Shown piece by piece: positions 23,246 through 31,406 of a DNA stretch of 39,184 nt. The notes under the pieces are model-generated. The model was given only the letters and a program-made list of their open reading frames with translations, made no database searches and was not told the origin of the DNA. A program made the translations under genes and the position numbers. Positions within the stretch are counted from its first letter, which is position 1. Each line of letters begins with the position of its first letter. This DNA comes from Desulforudis sp. (GTDB taxonomy: Bacteria > Bacillota > Desulfotomaculia > Desulfotomaculales > Desulforudaceae), in contig JAHRFU010000008.1 in assembly GCA_019084485.1 (NCBI GenBank), positions 1 through 39,184 of the forward strand, in the 5' to 3' direction.

Positions 23246-24192
23246 TGACAATTGCAATGACCGTGGTTACTAAGCAGGGGATAGTGATGGGCAGTGAGAG
23301 TCGCACAATAGAGGTCGAGCGTGGTATGGAAGAGAATTACGGGGGAGATTTCAAGGTTGTATTAGACGATAACCAGAAGATACATCAGCTAACTGACAGG
23401 ATTGCCATTTGCACGAGTGGCTATGCGAGGGTAGGGGATTGGTGGCAGTCACATGAAATTGATGAACTGAAGAAGATGGCCCAAAACGGCGTTAAGATCA
23501 ATGAGTTAGCCAAGCACTACAACGGGAAGGTTTGTCAGGCATTGGAAAAGCACAACCTGAAACCGAAGTTTGGTTTTATCATAGCAGGGTATGAACACAA
23601 GTCATATCCCTGCGCGGTATGTTATGCTCACGGAAAAGAGGACTTCAAATTAGGTTTGACTGACCCCTCAACAGGGTCGTTTCAATCTGGAATGCATGTG
23701 ATCGGTAGGCTAGAAATCGTTAGGAAGCTACTGGCTGACGAAACCCCAGACTACAATAACCTTAGCATATTCGAGGTTGCCGGTTTTGTAGAATTGTGCA
23801 TTACGGCAGGCTACAAATTCCAACGGTATCTTGTTGGTCATCATGAGGAATCGGCTGGCCCGGTTAAACTGCTGGTTATGACACCTTGGTACTCGTTACC
23901 CACATTCCCGAAATTGGACACAGAACTTAACTTCCTCAGAAACGGCATATCCGAGTGCATCAATTGTGGCAGTCCAATGAGAGCCGTGAAGCAAATAAAG
24001 GTGGACGGTGAACACCTATTCTACCTTGCGAAGTGCGACTGTGCCAACTCCGATGTCTCAGTTATTGGCCCCAATAGTCCCCGCGTCAGGGAAGCAGACG
24101 ACATGAAAGTCATCGAACTCACCCTGCCGGAATACACCAAGAAAGCACTTGAGGAACACTTGTTATGCCGTAACGAGGATCAGGTCAGGTAA
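23245..24192 (+). CDS. Proteasome-like Ntn-hydrolase with C-terminal zinc ribbon
   Basis: 315 residues. The start MTIAMTVVTKQGIVMGSESR resembles beta-type proteasome subunits: Thr2 would be the N-terminal nucleophile after Met removal. Glu18-x-Arg20 sits at the Asp17-x-Arg19 spacing, and NQKIHQL (Lys45) followed by ICTSG matches the Lys33/strand region, with an insertion of about 11 residues. The C-terminus holds CINC and CDC cysteine groups (about residues 240-275), a zinc ribbon not usual for this family. The ATG at 23245 overlaps the tape-measure stop (TAATG) and has its own GAGGAGGT. Function unknown; peptidase or amidohydrolase activity is inferred only. Confidence 0.6.
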   Translation: MTIAMTVVTKQGIVMGSESRTIEVERGMEENYGGDFKVVLDDNQKIHQLTDRIAICTSGYARVGDWWQSHEIDELKKMAQNGVKINELAKHYNGKVCQALEKHNLKPKFGFIIAGYEHKSYPCAVCYAHGKEDFKLGLTDPSTGSFQSGMHVIGRLEIVRKLLADETPDYNNLSIFEVAGFVELCITAGYKFQRYLVGHHEESAGPVKLLVMTPWYSLPTFPKLDTELNFLRNGISECINCGSPMRAVKQIKVDGEHLFYLAKCDCANSDVSVIGPNSPRVREADDMKVIELTLPEYTKKALEEHLLCRNEDQVR

Positions 24193-24459
24193 GGATTAGA
24201 GAGATTTGAATGTTTGAAGGGAAGTCAGGGTGTAAGTAGTTTCGGCAGACTTTCTGTTTTTGAGATCCTGAATGGCCCCATTGACAGTCCCTGCTGATAT
24301 CCCAACTACTAGTGCTGGTGCGGTGGAAGTAATTTCATAGCCAGTGTAGAATTTCCTTGGTAAATGGAGCCAACTTGGAAGGGGTGGTGCACAATGAAGT
24401 ATCCGAAGTGAGGCACCCTCGTCCACTTGACTCATCCATGTAGAGTAGGGGCGTGCTCC

Positions 24460-24687
24460 TTGTTTGAATGCCCCAAGTGCAACAGTAAGCGATCAGATTT
24501 TCTGCCGGTTGTGGTGGTTTCTTCCTTGCATTTGTGTACTTCATTCTCTTTTTGACATTGGATGTTTAACTTCTTAGCCACAATCGTTGTGAACATTGTA
24601 GCGATTGGATTAGGCATGTTCTCCGGTGCTACAATTCTCCGGTGCAGCGAATGTGGACACACATGGACCGGGGGTAACCCCTAACAC
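24460..24687 (+). pseudogene. Decayed copy of the zinc-ribbon membrane protein at 28075
   Basis: The nucleotide sequence aligns to 28075-28323. It begins TTG TTT GAA TGC CCC AAG TGC (LFECPKC), resumes in another frame with AGCGGFFLAFVYFIL, and in a third with GLGMFSGATILRCSECGHTW. At least two frame changes, including a deletion of about 13 bp after AACAGTAAG, break it. The preceding 267 bp (24193-24459) has no gene I can support. Confidence 0.65.
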
Positions 24688-24715
24688 CAAAATTGGCCCA
24701 ATTGTCATTAAGGAT

Positions 24716-25231
24716 GTGAAGTCCGTTAAAATCCAAAGAATGGCATCTGTAATTTGGCTGGTTTTTGTTATTGTTACGTGGCTTAGTATTACTGGTGGCT
24801 GTAGTAATGACCCTAAACCGCAACACTCAAAGCAACCCGATGATCCTACGGCACTTACCGATAGTGAGTACACCCTGTGGTTCATAACATACACTGATGA
24901 ATTCGGCGAGTTAATGGATAGGATTTCCGCCGCTGCTTATGCCCAAGACAGTTCTACCCTTAAAGCAATGGTCATCCAAGTTCCCATATACAACCAAGAA
25001 GCTATGAACATACGCCCTTCCTTTAAGTTTACGGAGGTACATAGCAAGTATCTTGAAGCGATGGATTTGTTCGACCGGGGTGCCCGGATGGTGTATGATG
25101 GCTTGGAAAATAACAATGCAACTAGGATTAATATGGGAGCAGAACTAACGGCTCAAGGCAATCAAACACTTAGCGAAGTAACTAAACAAGTATCAAAGTT
25201 GAACCAGCAAGACTTGGCTAAACTAAGGTGA
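24716..25231 (+). CDS. Putative lipoprotein, unknown function
   Basis: About 171 residues. MKSVKIQRMASVIWLVFVIV leads to the lipobox SITGGC, then a polar linker and a helical domain (FGELMDRISAAAYAQDSSTL and later NMGAELTAQGNQTLSEVTKQ). It is probably anchored outside the membrane. The start is either GTG at 24716, which gives a basic signal-peptide n-region, or ATG at 24740; neither has a well-spaced ribosome site. It lies just after the decayed zinc-ribbon gene. Confidence 0.6.
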   Translation: MKSVKIQRMASVIWLVFVIVTWLSITGGCSNDPKPQHSKQPDDPTALTDSEYTLWFITYTDEFGELMDRISAAAYAQDSSTLKAMVIQVPIYNQEAMNIRPSFKFTEVHSKYLEAMDLFDRGARMVYDGLENNNATRINMGAELTAQGNQTLSEVTKQVSKLNQQDLAKLR

Positions 25232-25267
25232 AACAAAAGGTAATTAGAGCTATTGGTGGCACCAAAA

Positions 25268-25300
25268 GAGAAGAACCGGGCTAGTTGCCCGGCTCTTCTC
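25268..25300. terminator. Terminator between converging genes
   Basis: GAGAAGAACCGGGC (25268-25281) pairs with GCCCGGCTCTTCTC (25287-25300), 14 bp with one A-C mismatch on the plus strand that becomes G-U on the minus strand. The minus-strand read-out continues into TTTTGG, so it mainly serves the small minus-strand gene. Confidence 0.75.
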
Positions 25301-25527
25301 TAATCAGCTAAGATGTGTTTCAACCCGTGTCTTTCTTCCAGTTTGCCGACCTCTTTCTCCAGGTCAAAGGCCACATTTTGGAGTAGCGCTGAAACCTGTG
25401 CAAGCGGCCAAATTCCATCCTGGGTGGTGATGGTCACGTGAGCGGTTCCCTGCTCGTCCTTCTCGATTACAACCGTGTCACTGTCACCATCCTTGATGCT
25501 GATGTTTGTTTTTAGTGGACTGAACAC
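25300..25527 (-). CDS. Small beta-rich protein, unknown
   Basis: 75 residues: a strand-rich N-terminal half (VVIEKDEQGTAHVTITTQDG) and a helical C-terminal half (VSALLQNVAFDLEKEVGKLE). The GTG at 25527 lies 9 nt after GAAAGGGG. It lies 40 bp downstream of the minus-strand recombinase and is probably cotranscribed with it. No family recognised. Confidence 0.55.
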   Translation of the reverse strand: MFSPLKTNISIKDGDSDTVVIEKDEQGTAHVTITTQDGIWPLAQVSALLQNVAFDLEKEVGKLEERHGLKHILAD

Positions 25528-25567
25528 TACGGAAAACCCCTTTCAACTTATGTTTTTGGACTAGACC

Positions 25568-26467
25568 CTATATCCCAATGTTAATGAAATCCGTGGAACC
25601 CTTCTGTAATTGGTTTGCGGAGTGCAGATACCTTTGCGTGGTGGTCAGCGAACTGTGCCCTAAGTCCTTCTGAACCTGAAGAAGATCAGCACCGTTAGCC
25701 AGGGCCAAGGTAGCTGCCGAGTGCCGTAACCAGTGGGGGGAAACGTCCTTCTTAATCCCTGCATCCTTGGCGCATTCGGTGATAAGGCGGCGAACATACA
25801 CATCTGACATTGCCTTACCGTTCCGATTGGCAAATAAGGGCCGGTCATCCTGGTTATCAATCTCTATAGGCAGACCCTTCAGCGTCTGGTACTCACAAAT
25901 GGCATTCCACAAGTCGGAGCGAACTTTGATAGTCCTGAGCTTCTGTCCTTTACCGATAACCCGAAGTCCCGTGTTGTCGTGAAGATCCTTGAAGAAGTCC
26001 CCCCACTTGATGCCGACCAGTTCAGCTATTCTAAGGCCGGTCAAAACCAAGAAGCCAACTGCAAGGTAAGCGGTGGGGTTCTTACACTTGCTGGTAGCCA
26101 ATAAAGCCTTCAGTTCAGACCGGGTGAGGAACCGCTGCTCACTTGTTACATTTACCTTGGGAACTTCTAATACTTCAGCCACATTGAACCGGGTGTAGCC
26201 AATCCGAAAAGCAAACTTGAAGAGGCTGCGAATAGTAGTTAATGCCCTGGCTTGGGAGGCAGGGGCAAGGTATTCAAGGGAGTCCGCGAAGGCTTGAAGG
26301 TCTGACAGTGTTACCATTCTAAGTGGCTTGCCAACGAAGTCCAGGAACCGGCGGATCTCAACACCGTAAACCCGTGCAGTATTCAAGCTACGGCGCGACT
26401 TGTTGCTGAGGAACATTTCCACGACCTGAGAATCATTAGTTTCAACCACTTCAACTAGGTTGGTCAT
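25568..26467 (-). CDS. Tyrosine recombinase (XerC/D-like integrase)
   Basis: 299 residues with an N-terminal SAM-like core-binding domain (RSLNTARVYGVEIRRFLDFV) and a catalytic domain showing TGLRIAEL (Arg), HWLRHSAATLALANG (His-x-x-Arg) and LGHSSLTTTQRYLH (His and Tyr). It is closer in style to XerC/D or invertase-type recombinases than to the tRNA-proximal integrase. The ATG at 26467 lies 8 nt after GGAGGAATT. It is divergent from an XRE regulator. It could resolve multimers, drive an inversion, or mark a nested element. Confidence 0.85.
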   Translation of the reverse strand: MTNLVEVVETNDSQVVEMFLSNKSRRSLNTARVYGVEIRRFLDFVGKPLRMVTLSDLQAFADSLEYLAPASQARALTTIRSLFKFAFRIGYTRFNVAEVLEVPKVNVTSEQRFLTRSELKALLATSKCKNPTAYLAVGFLVLTGLRIAELVGIKWGDFFKDLHDNTGLRVIGKGQKLRTIKVRSDLWNAICEYQTLKGLPIEIDNQDDRPLFANRNGKAMSDVYVRRLITECAKDAGIKKDVSPHWLRHSAATLALANGADLLQVQKDLGHSSLTTTQRYLHSANQLQKGSTDFINIGI

Positions 26468-26642
26468 CGGAATTCCTCCTCTCTTTGAACCCATTATAGA
26501 TCCGATAGTTACCGTCTGTCAATAGAAAATTACAATAAACAATAATAAACTTTCCTCATGCCCCTATAGGCATACTTGTTGCGGGACAAAGAATATAGTA
26601 GGATGTAATAGGGTTACTGTATACCATAAAGGGGGTGACAGG

Positions 26643-26852
26643 GTGATTCGGGTAAGGCTTTCCGCAATACTTGGCTCCAGACGGATTAAAATGGCCGAAG
26701 TCGCTAGAGCAACGGGAGTTTCTACTACCACAGTCTTTAACTTGTACCACGAGAAGGTCTCAGCGGTGAGCTTTGACGTGCTAGGAAAACTGTGTGAGTT
26801 TCTTCAATGCCAACCCGGTGACATCCTTGAATGGGAACCAGACCGGGAATAG
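26643..26852 (+). CDS. XRE-family regulator
   Basis: 69 residues, a single Cro/C1 helix-turn-helix (MAEVARATGVSTTTVFNLYH) followed by VSFDVLGKLCEFLQCQPGDIL, the pattern of YozG-like regulators. The GTG at 26643 follows AAGGGGGTG. The 175-bp divergent gap to the recombinase contains TGCC-N6-GGCA and a GGTTAC/GTATACC element near 26613-26626, which could be its operators. Confidence 0.8.
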   Translation: MIRVRLSAILGSRRIKMAEVARATGVSTTTVFNLYHEKVSAVSFDVLGKLCEFLQCQPGDILEWEPDRE

Positions 26853-26989
26853 AGGATAAGGGAGGCCAAAAGATGTGAAGGAATTGACACAAAACTACAA
26901 TCGACAAAACACCCCCATATTCAACAAAGGTAATAGCATCCTTCCTGCCGAACGACAGCGAGTTAAATCGATTCCGAGGAGGGAATACC

Positions 26990-27985
26990 GTGACTGATTC
27001 AAACAAACCGAGTCTTAAGGTGCTCGCTACTCGCGTCGGCATTGTTGTGTTAGTCATAGTAGTCATCCTATCTATAGCTTGGCATCGCTCACAACAAGCA
27101 ACATCACTTCTTCACGAAGTTCAGACTCACGTTAGTAACCGTCAATATGAGCAGGCTCTAACTTTAGCCCAGAAATCAAACGAGATCAACGCAACAAAGA
27201 ATGCTCAAAGTTGGATTGCTTATTGCCAAGAACTAATCGCATCCGAGGTTTCTTTTGACGAAGGGCTAGCCGCTATGGAATCCGGTCAGTACGAAGACGC
27301 GATTTCGGCCTTTGAGAAAGTCACTCGAAGGGACGAGGTCCTCTATAACGACGCCAACCAAAGAATCGCCGAGGCCAATCAAAAGTTAGCCCTGACCGCT
27401 CTGGACGAGGCGAAGGTCCTATATCAGGATAAAGACTACATTGCAGCCTATCAGAAACTCGATAAGAGCATCAACTTAGACAAAACCCTCGAAGAGGCTC
27501 AACAACTTAAGACCGCGTATAGCCAAGCCAAAGACAAACAAGAAACTCAACAGCGGGAAGAGGCTAAGAAGCAGGCCCACATTGCTACTAAAGGGCGCAT
27601 GGGCAACTACGAGTTCGGCACTGGGCCTGTTGGTATAGCAGTGACCGAGGCAAAGAGCACATCTGGGGTAAATAGTAGCTATGGTACGTATCGCTCTGCA
27701 ACTGACCCCAACAAGAGTCATTTTGTTTGGCTTTGGATCAACGCCTGTAACGGTGGCGGTTCTACGGTACACGTTAACCCCAACTACTTCACATTATCGA
27801 CTCCAGATGGCTACACAGCAAACTATAACGAAACCACCTTCTGGGTGAACTGCCTTGACGCCACAGATGTCCCACCCGACAAGTACATTTCCGGCTGGCT
27901 GATCTTCTTTGTGCCGAAAGCTGACTCATACACCCTGCACTTCAGAGGTATAAGTGGAGCAGTCAACAAGGAAATCGTGCTCTAA
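26990..27985 (+). CDS. Membrane-anchored TPR-like protein with extracellular C-terminal domain
   Basis: 331 residues: one N-terminal membrane helix (about 14-31), two or three TPR-like repeats (SNRQYEQALTLAQKSNEINA, ESGQYEDAISAFEKVTR, and a similar unit with YQDKDYIAAYQKLDKSIN), a charged coil, and a C-terminal beta domain (GIAVTEAKSTSGVN, FVWLWINACNGGG) resembling DUF4352-type surface domains. The GTG at 26990 follows GAGGAGGG. Probably displayed outside the membrane. Confidence 0.6.
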   Translation: MTDSNKPSLKVLATRVGIVVLVIVVILSIAWHRSQQATSLLHEVQTHVSNRQYEQALTLAQKSNEINATKNAQSWIAYCQELIASEVSFDEGLAAMESGQYEDAISAFEKVTRRDEVLYNDANQRIAEANQKLALTALDEAKVLYQDKDYIAAYQKLDKSINLDKTLEEAQQLKTAYSQAKDKQETQQREEAKKQAHIATKGRMGNYEFGTGPVGIAVTEAKSTSGVNSSYGTYRSATDPNKSHFVWLWINACNGGGSTVHVNPNYFTLSTPDGYTANYNETTFWVNCLDATDVPPDKYISGWLIFFVPKADSYTLHFRGISGAVNKEIVL

Positions 27986-28074
27986 TCGGTTCTGTCGTCT
28001 TCATTAAGCTGAACATCAAGGATGATCGGCATTCTTGATGCAAGAGATGATTATTCAGGAAAGGAGGACTGGGT

Positions 28075-28323
28075 ATGTTCGAGTGTCCTGAGTGTACCAG
28101 TAAGAAGGTCACCAGCACCAACCGGTATTCTGCCGGTTGCGGGGGAATCTTTCTGGCGTTCATACTGTTCTCTGTGTTCTCATTAATGGGTGCAAGTGGT
28201 GCCGCCGTGTTCTTCTTCTGGGCGGCTATCATCATTGGGGTTATATCCATTGGCCTTGGGGTCGTTTCGGGCGGTACAATCATCAGGTGTAGCGAATGTG
28301 GACACAAGTGGACGCAGGGATAA
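28075..28323 (+). CDS. Membrane protein with split zinc ribbon
   Basis: 82 residues: an N-terminal CPEC knuckle, two membrane helices (about 24-65), and a C-terminal CSECGHKW knuckle. Both cysteine pairs would face the same side and could jointly bind zinc. The ATG at 28075 follows AGGAGG. A decayed paralogue is at 24460-24687; the local order (zinc-ribbon gene, then a short membrane or lipoprotein gene) is similar at both places. Confidence 0.7.
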   Translation: MFECPECTSKKVTSTNRYSAGCGGIFLAFILFSVFSLMGASGAAVFFFWAAIIIGVISIGLGVVSGGTIIRCSECGHKWTQG

Positions 28324-28339
28324 GGAGGGACGGGGCAAG

Positions 28340-28732
28340 ATGATGATTCTGCTGAGGATGGTCGCCGTGATTATGATTGTCCTGGGAATCCTGAGCGGAG
28401 GTACAATCCTGGCCACAATGGATCTGGACGACTACAAGATCAGCAAAAGCATATACGATCAGCTTTTCCGAGACGACATGGACACCTTTCTCGCTATATC
28501 TGAGAAGCGAACCCGTACATCGAGTGAGTTTAGCGAAATCTTTGGAGCCATCAGTCTAGCCAAGGACAGAATGGAGACTACTCGGAGTATCGTTGCAATG
28601 CAGGCCATAACCGGGATTGCTAGTATCTTCTCCGGCCTAGCCTTTGGGTTACTGTTCTTGGGAGTTGACAGAATCCTAAGCATCTTGGAACAAAGGCAAT
28701 TATGTAGTAGGGCTTCCGCTTCGGAAATCTAA
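28340..28732 (+). CDS. Small membrane protein, unknown
   Basis: 130 residues with an N-terminal hydrophobic helix (residues 4-25), a helical middle, and a C-terminal hydrophobic helix (TGIASIFSGLAFGLLFLGV). The ATG at 28340 lies 9 nt after GGAGGGA. It follows the zinc-ribbon gene by 16 bp and overlaps the opposite-strand gene by 4 bp at the 3' end. No family recognised. Confidence 0.6.
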   Translation: MMILLRMVAVIMIVLGILSGGTILATMDLDDYKISKSIYDQLFRDDMDTFLAISEKRTRTSSEFSEIFGAISLAKDRMETTRSIVAMQAITGIASIFSGLAFGLLFLGVDRILSILEQRQLCSRASASEI

Positions 28733-28971
28733 TAATCGTTCCCGTCTTCATCATCATCCAGCCCAAATCGGTATTTTCTCATTGCATCCAATCTATTCAC
28801 TCCAAACCTGTACCTACTGATTGCATCCATCTCAAGCCATTTACCTGGGCGGCAATATCTCTCGTACCGGCAGAAGGGAGTATCATCTTGGCACTTTCCT
28901 GTGCAAGTAACACAGCATTTGATGCAGTCGCTCCTTCGCTTTGGGGCAATAAGACAGCCCTGATCGCGCAT
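28729..28971 (-). CDS. Cysteine-rich small protein
   Basis: 80 residues. The N-terminal half has a tight cysteine cluster (CIKCCVTCTGKCQDDTPFC), possibly a metal site. The C-terminus has two similar units, ISRYRFGVNRLDA and AMRKYRFGLDDD, and an acidic end. The ATG at 28971 lies 8 nt after GGAGGTG. A second minus-strand frame at 28883-29068 overlaps its start and may be an upstream partner or the same gene after a frameshift. Confidence 0.5.
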   Translation of the reverse strand: MRDQGCLIAPKRRSDCIKCCVTCTGKCQDDTPFCRYERYCRPGKWLEMDAISRYRFGVNRLDAMRKYRFGLDDDEDGNDY

Positions 28972-29118
28972 CTGGGTGCACCTCCGCTACAATTATTTGA
29001 AGAGTGCCTATAACCTGTAGCTTGAAACCGGCCCCAGTTAAGAGATCTATGGGATGCTTGTCTGCCATTAGTAAACCTGATACATTCTAGTTATCCATTA
29101 GAATTGGGGTGGACATCA

Positions 29119-31104
29119 ATGTCTCGAAAGTTAAATGTCCAAGTCAGCAACGACCATATACAGAGGATGATTACAAATGTCGGAGCCTTGAGAGCACTAA
29201 AAGAATTGATCTGGAATGCTCTTGACGCGGATGCGACCATAATCAAGGTTTCATTTGTTCGCGGTGCTCTTGATGGCATTGAGGAAATCAGTGTCACAGA
29301 TAATGGGCACGGAATCTCTCACGATGACATTGATCATAAATTCGGCAAGCTCGGAGATTCACACAAAATTCGTGAATTCAAGAGTCCTGGTGGTCGGATG
29401 TACCACGGCAAACGCGGTGAAGGCAGGTACAAAGTGTTTAATCTCGGACATTTGGCAACATGGCGAAGTGTTTATTTGGGAATGTCTAATAATGCATTAG
29501 CTTTTACTATTGAAGGTAGCCGCTCCAACCCTTCAGAGGTTCTAGTTAGTGAACCGGCACCTTGCAGCGAGCAAACCGGCGTTCGGGTTTCGGTACTAGA
29601 TCCTATTGATAAAGTTGCACAGTTAGATAATCCCGACACTGTTATAGGGAAGCTGACAGAGGAGTTTGCCGCATACTTACTAGCCTATCCCGAAATTAGA
29701 ATAAGTGTGGATGGAGTAGCTATTAAGACCAGAGAAATCATTGATGAGTTTGTAGATTTAGACCTGAGATTTGTAACAGAAGAACAGGAATCTATAGAGG
29801 CTAAGGTAAGACTTATCATATGGAAGCGTGGCAACTTCCGAAACCGGTTTCTATGTAATTCTGAAGGTGTAGCGTATGCCTATGAACCGTCGAGGATAAG
29901 GCATGTGCCGTTCAATTACAGTATTTATATTCTAAGCAACTACATTGAACATATGGCAGGCAGTGCTGATCCTTCGGCATTTTTGTTACGTAATATGAAC
30001 CCGGTTCTAAGGGAGTTAGTACAAAGGGCCGAGAACGTTGTTCGTATCTATTTCAGGGAAAAGCTCGCTATTGAGGCCTCAGACACCATAAGAGATCTTA
30101 AGGATGAAGGGGTTTATCCTTATCAAGGCTCTCCGGCAAACGAGATAGATAACGCAAAGAGGCAAATATTTGACATATGTGCCGTTAAGATTCATCAATT
30201 CGATCCTAATTTCATTAAGTCACCTACTACATCAAAGCGGTTAACCCTTCGCCTCATTAAGGAGGCAATTGATCAGAACCCTACAACGCTGAAAAAGATT
30301 CTAACTGAGGTACTTAGCTTACCCGTTGATACACAGGAGGAGTTTGCCGATTTGCTTGAGCGAACATCGCTTAAGGCAATTGTGAACGCAGGCACTACTA
30401 TTGCCAATCGTCTGGATTTTCTAAGTGGATTGGAGCACATTCTTTTTAGTCCTGACTTCAGGAAAGGTCTAAGAGAGAGAAGTCAGCTACACAAGATACT
30501 GGTCAATGAACTATGGATTTTTGGAGAACAGTACGTCTTGGGGCAAGATGATGCCTCACTTAAAACTGTATTGAGAGAATATGTACGCTACTTAGGGCGT
30601 GAGGAGCTTGCAAAAGACATTCCCCCAGATGAGATGAAGGATCTAATCGATATACCGGACTTGTGTCTGTGGGCTAAATTACCAGTAGGTAAGCCAGGTC
30701 AGTTTTCTAACCTGGTAGTGGAGTTGAAACGACCTTTGCATACGCTTACTACTGATGATCTGGCCCAAATCGAAAAGTATGCTTTTGAAGTTGCCCAAAA
30801 CCCACGCTTCAGTCAAAACGGCTTAGAGTGGACTTTTGTGCTAGTTGGGAATTCTTTGAATGATACGCTTAAGTGGAAATGTAAATCATCTGACCGACCG
30901 TATGGATTGGTGGTCCAGACGGGTGCTGTAAATGTTTGGGTAAAAGAGTGGAGTGACATACTCCGGGAAACTAATTGGCGTTATCAATTCCTGAGGGATC
31001 AGCTAGAGTTAGTTGTTCAGGATAATGCTGAGGGAATGGCCTATTTATCGAAGAAGTACGGAGAGATTTTGAAGAGTAATCCCAAAACAAAAGACCTATA
31101 CTAA
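29119..31104 (+). CDS. GHKL ATPase fused to a PD-(D/E)XK-like nuclease domain
   Basis: 661 residues. The N-terminal GHKL fold (Hsp90/MutL/MORC type) shows the N-box ELIWNALDADA (E29, N33), G1 box DNGHG (61-65) and G2 GKRGEG (97-102). The middle is helical. The C-terminus has IPDLCLW (P513-D514) and LVVELKRP (E535-x-K537), the spacing of a PD-(D/E)XK nuclease, then QIEKYAFEV. Such ATPase-nuclease fusions occur in restriction-like and anti-phage systems. The ATG at 29119 lies 6 nt after GGGGTGG. It appears to be a single-gene system; no methylase is nearby. Confidence 0.7.
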   Translation: MSRKLNVQVSNDHIQRMITNVGALRALKELIWNALDADATIIKVSFVRGALDGIEEISVTDNGHGISHDDIDHKFGKLGDSHKIREFKSPGGRMYHGKRGEGRYKVFNLGHLATWRSVYLGMSNNALAFTIEGSRSNPSEVLVSEPAPCSEQTGVRVSVLDPIDKVAQLDNPDTVIGKLTEEFAAYLLAYPEIRISVDGVAIKTREIIDEFVDLDLRFVTEEQESIEAKVRLIIWKRGNFRNRFLCNSEGVAYAYEPSRIRHVPFNYSIYILSNYIEHMAGSADPSAFLLRNMNPVLRELVQRAENVVRIYFREKLAIEASDTIRDLKDEGVYPYQGSPANEIDNAKRQIFDICAVKIHQFDPNFIKSPTTSKRLTLRLIKEAIDQNPTTLKKILTEVLSLPVDTQEEFADLLERTSLKAIVNAGTTIANRLDFLSGLEHILFSPDFRKGLRERSQLHKILVNELWIFGEQYVLGQDDASLKTVLREYVRYLGREELAKDIPPDEMKDLIDIPDLCLWAKLPVGKPGQFSNLVVELKRPLHTLTTDDLAQIEKYAFEVAQNPRFSQNGLEWTFVLVGNSLNDTLKWKCKSSDRPYGLVVQTGAVNVWVKEWSDILRETNWRYQFLRDQLELVVQDNAEGMAYLSKKYGEILKSNPKTKDLY

Positions 31105-31174
31105 GCGATCAACACAGTGCGATTGAGAGCTCTTCCTTGCAGGATTTCCCTACCTTCTAACGAAAACCACTAAT

Positions 31175-31390
31175 ATGAAGATGCAGAATCGCCTGGAAGA
31201 CATCCGCTGGGAACTCAGGCTTTCCAAGAAGGAGATGGCCGAACGAATAGGCTGTCTCCCAAACCAGTACAGCAGATGGATCAGTCAGCAGCAGCAACCT
31301 AACCAGGTTTGGATGCTGCGAATTGCTTCGGCTTTGAAACTCTCAGTAGAACAGATCTTCTACCTGGTAGAGGATGAACAAGAGTCATAA
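31175..31390 (+). CDS. XRE-family helix-turn-helix protein
   Basis: 71 residues with a Cro/C1 helix-turn-helix: WELRLSKKEMAERIGCLPNQ, YSRWISQQQQPNQVWMLRIA, then LKLSVEQIFYLVED. No good ribosome site precedes ATG 31175. It lies 70 bp after the GHKL-nuclease gene on the same strand, so it may regulate that gene. It converges with the RelA/SpoT-type gene. Confidence 0.75.
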   Translation: MKMQNRLEDIRWELRLSKKEMAERIGCLPNQYSRWISQQQQPNQVWMLRIASALKLSVEQIFYLVEDEQES

Positions 31391-31406
31391 CAGAGAATAG
31401 CTGTGT

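Noticed and set aside
20125-24192. Complete prophage structural region
   Set aside because: Only a small-terminase-like HTH protein and a tape-measure-like protein are present; no large terminase, portal, capsid, tail tube or lysis genes.
24196-24435. 79-residue minus-strand frame after the Ntn-hydrolase
   Set aside because: No ribosome site and no recognisable features; a fragment (ISAGTVNGAIQDLKNR) looks protein-like, but this is not enough to call it.
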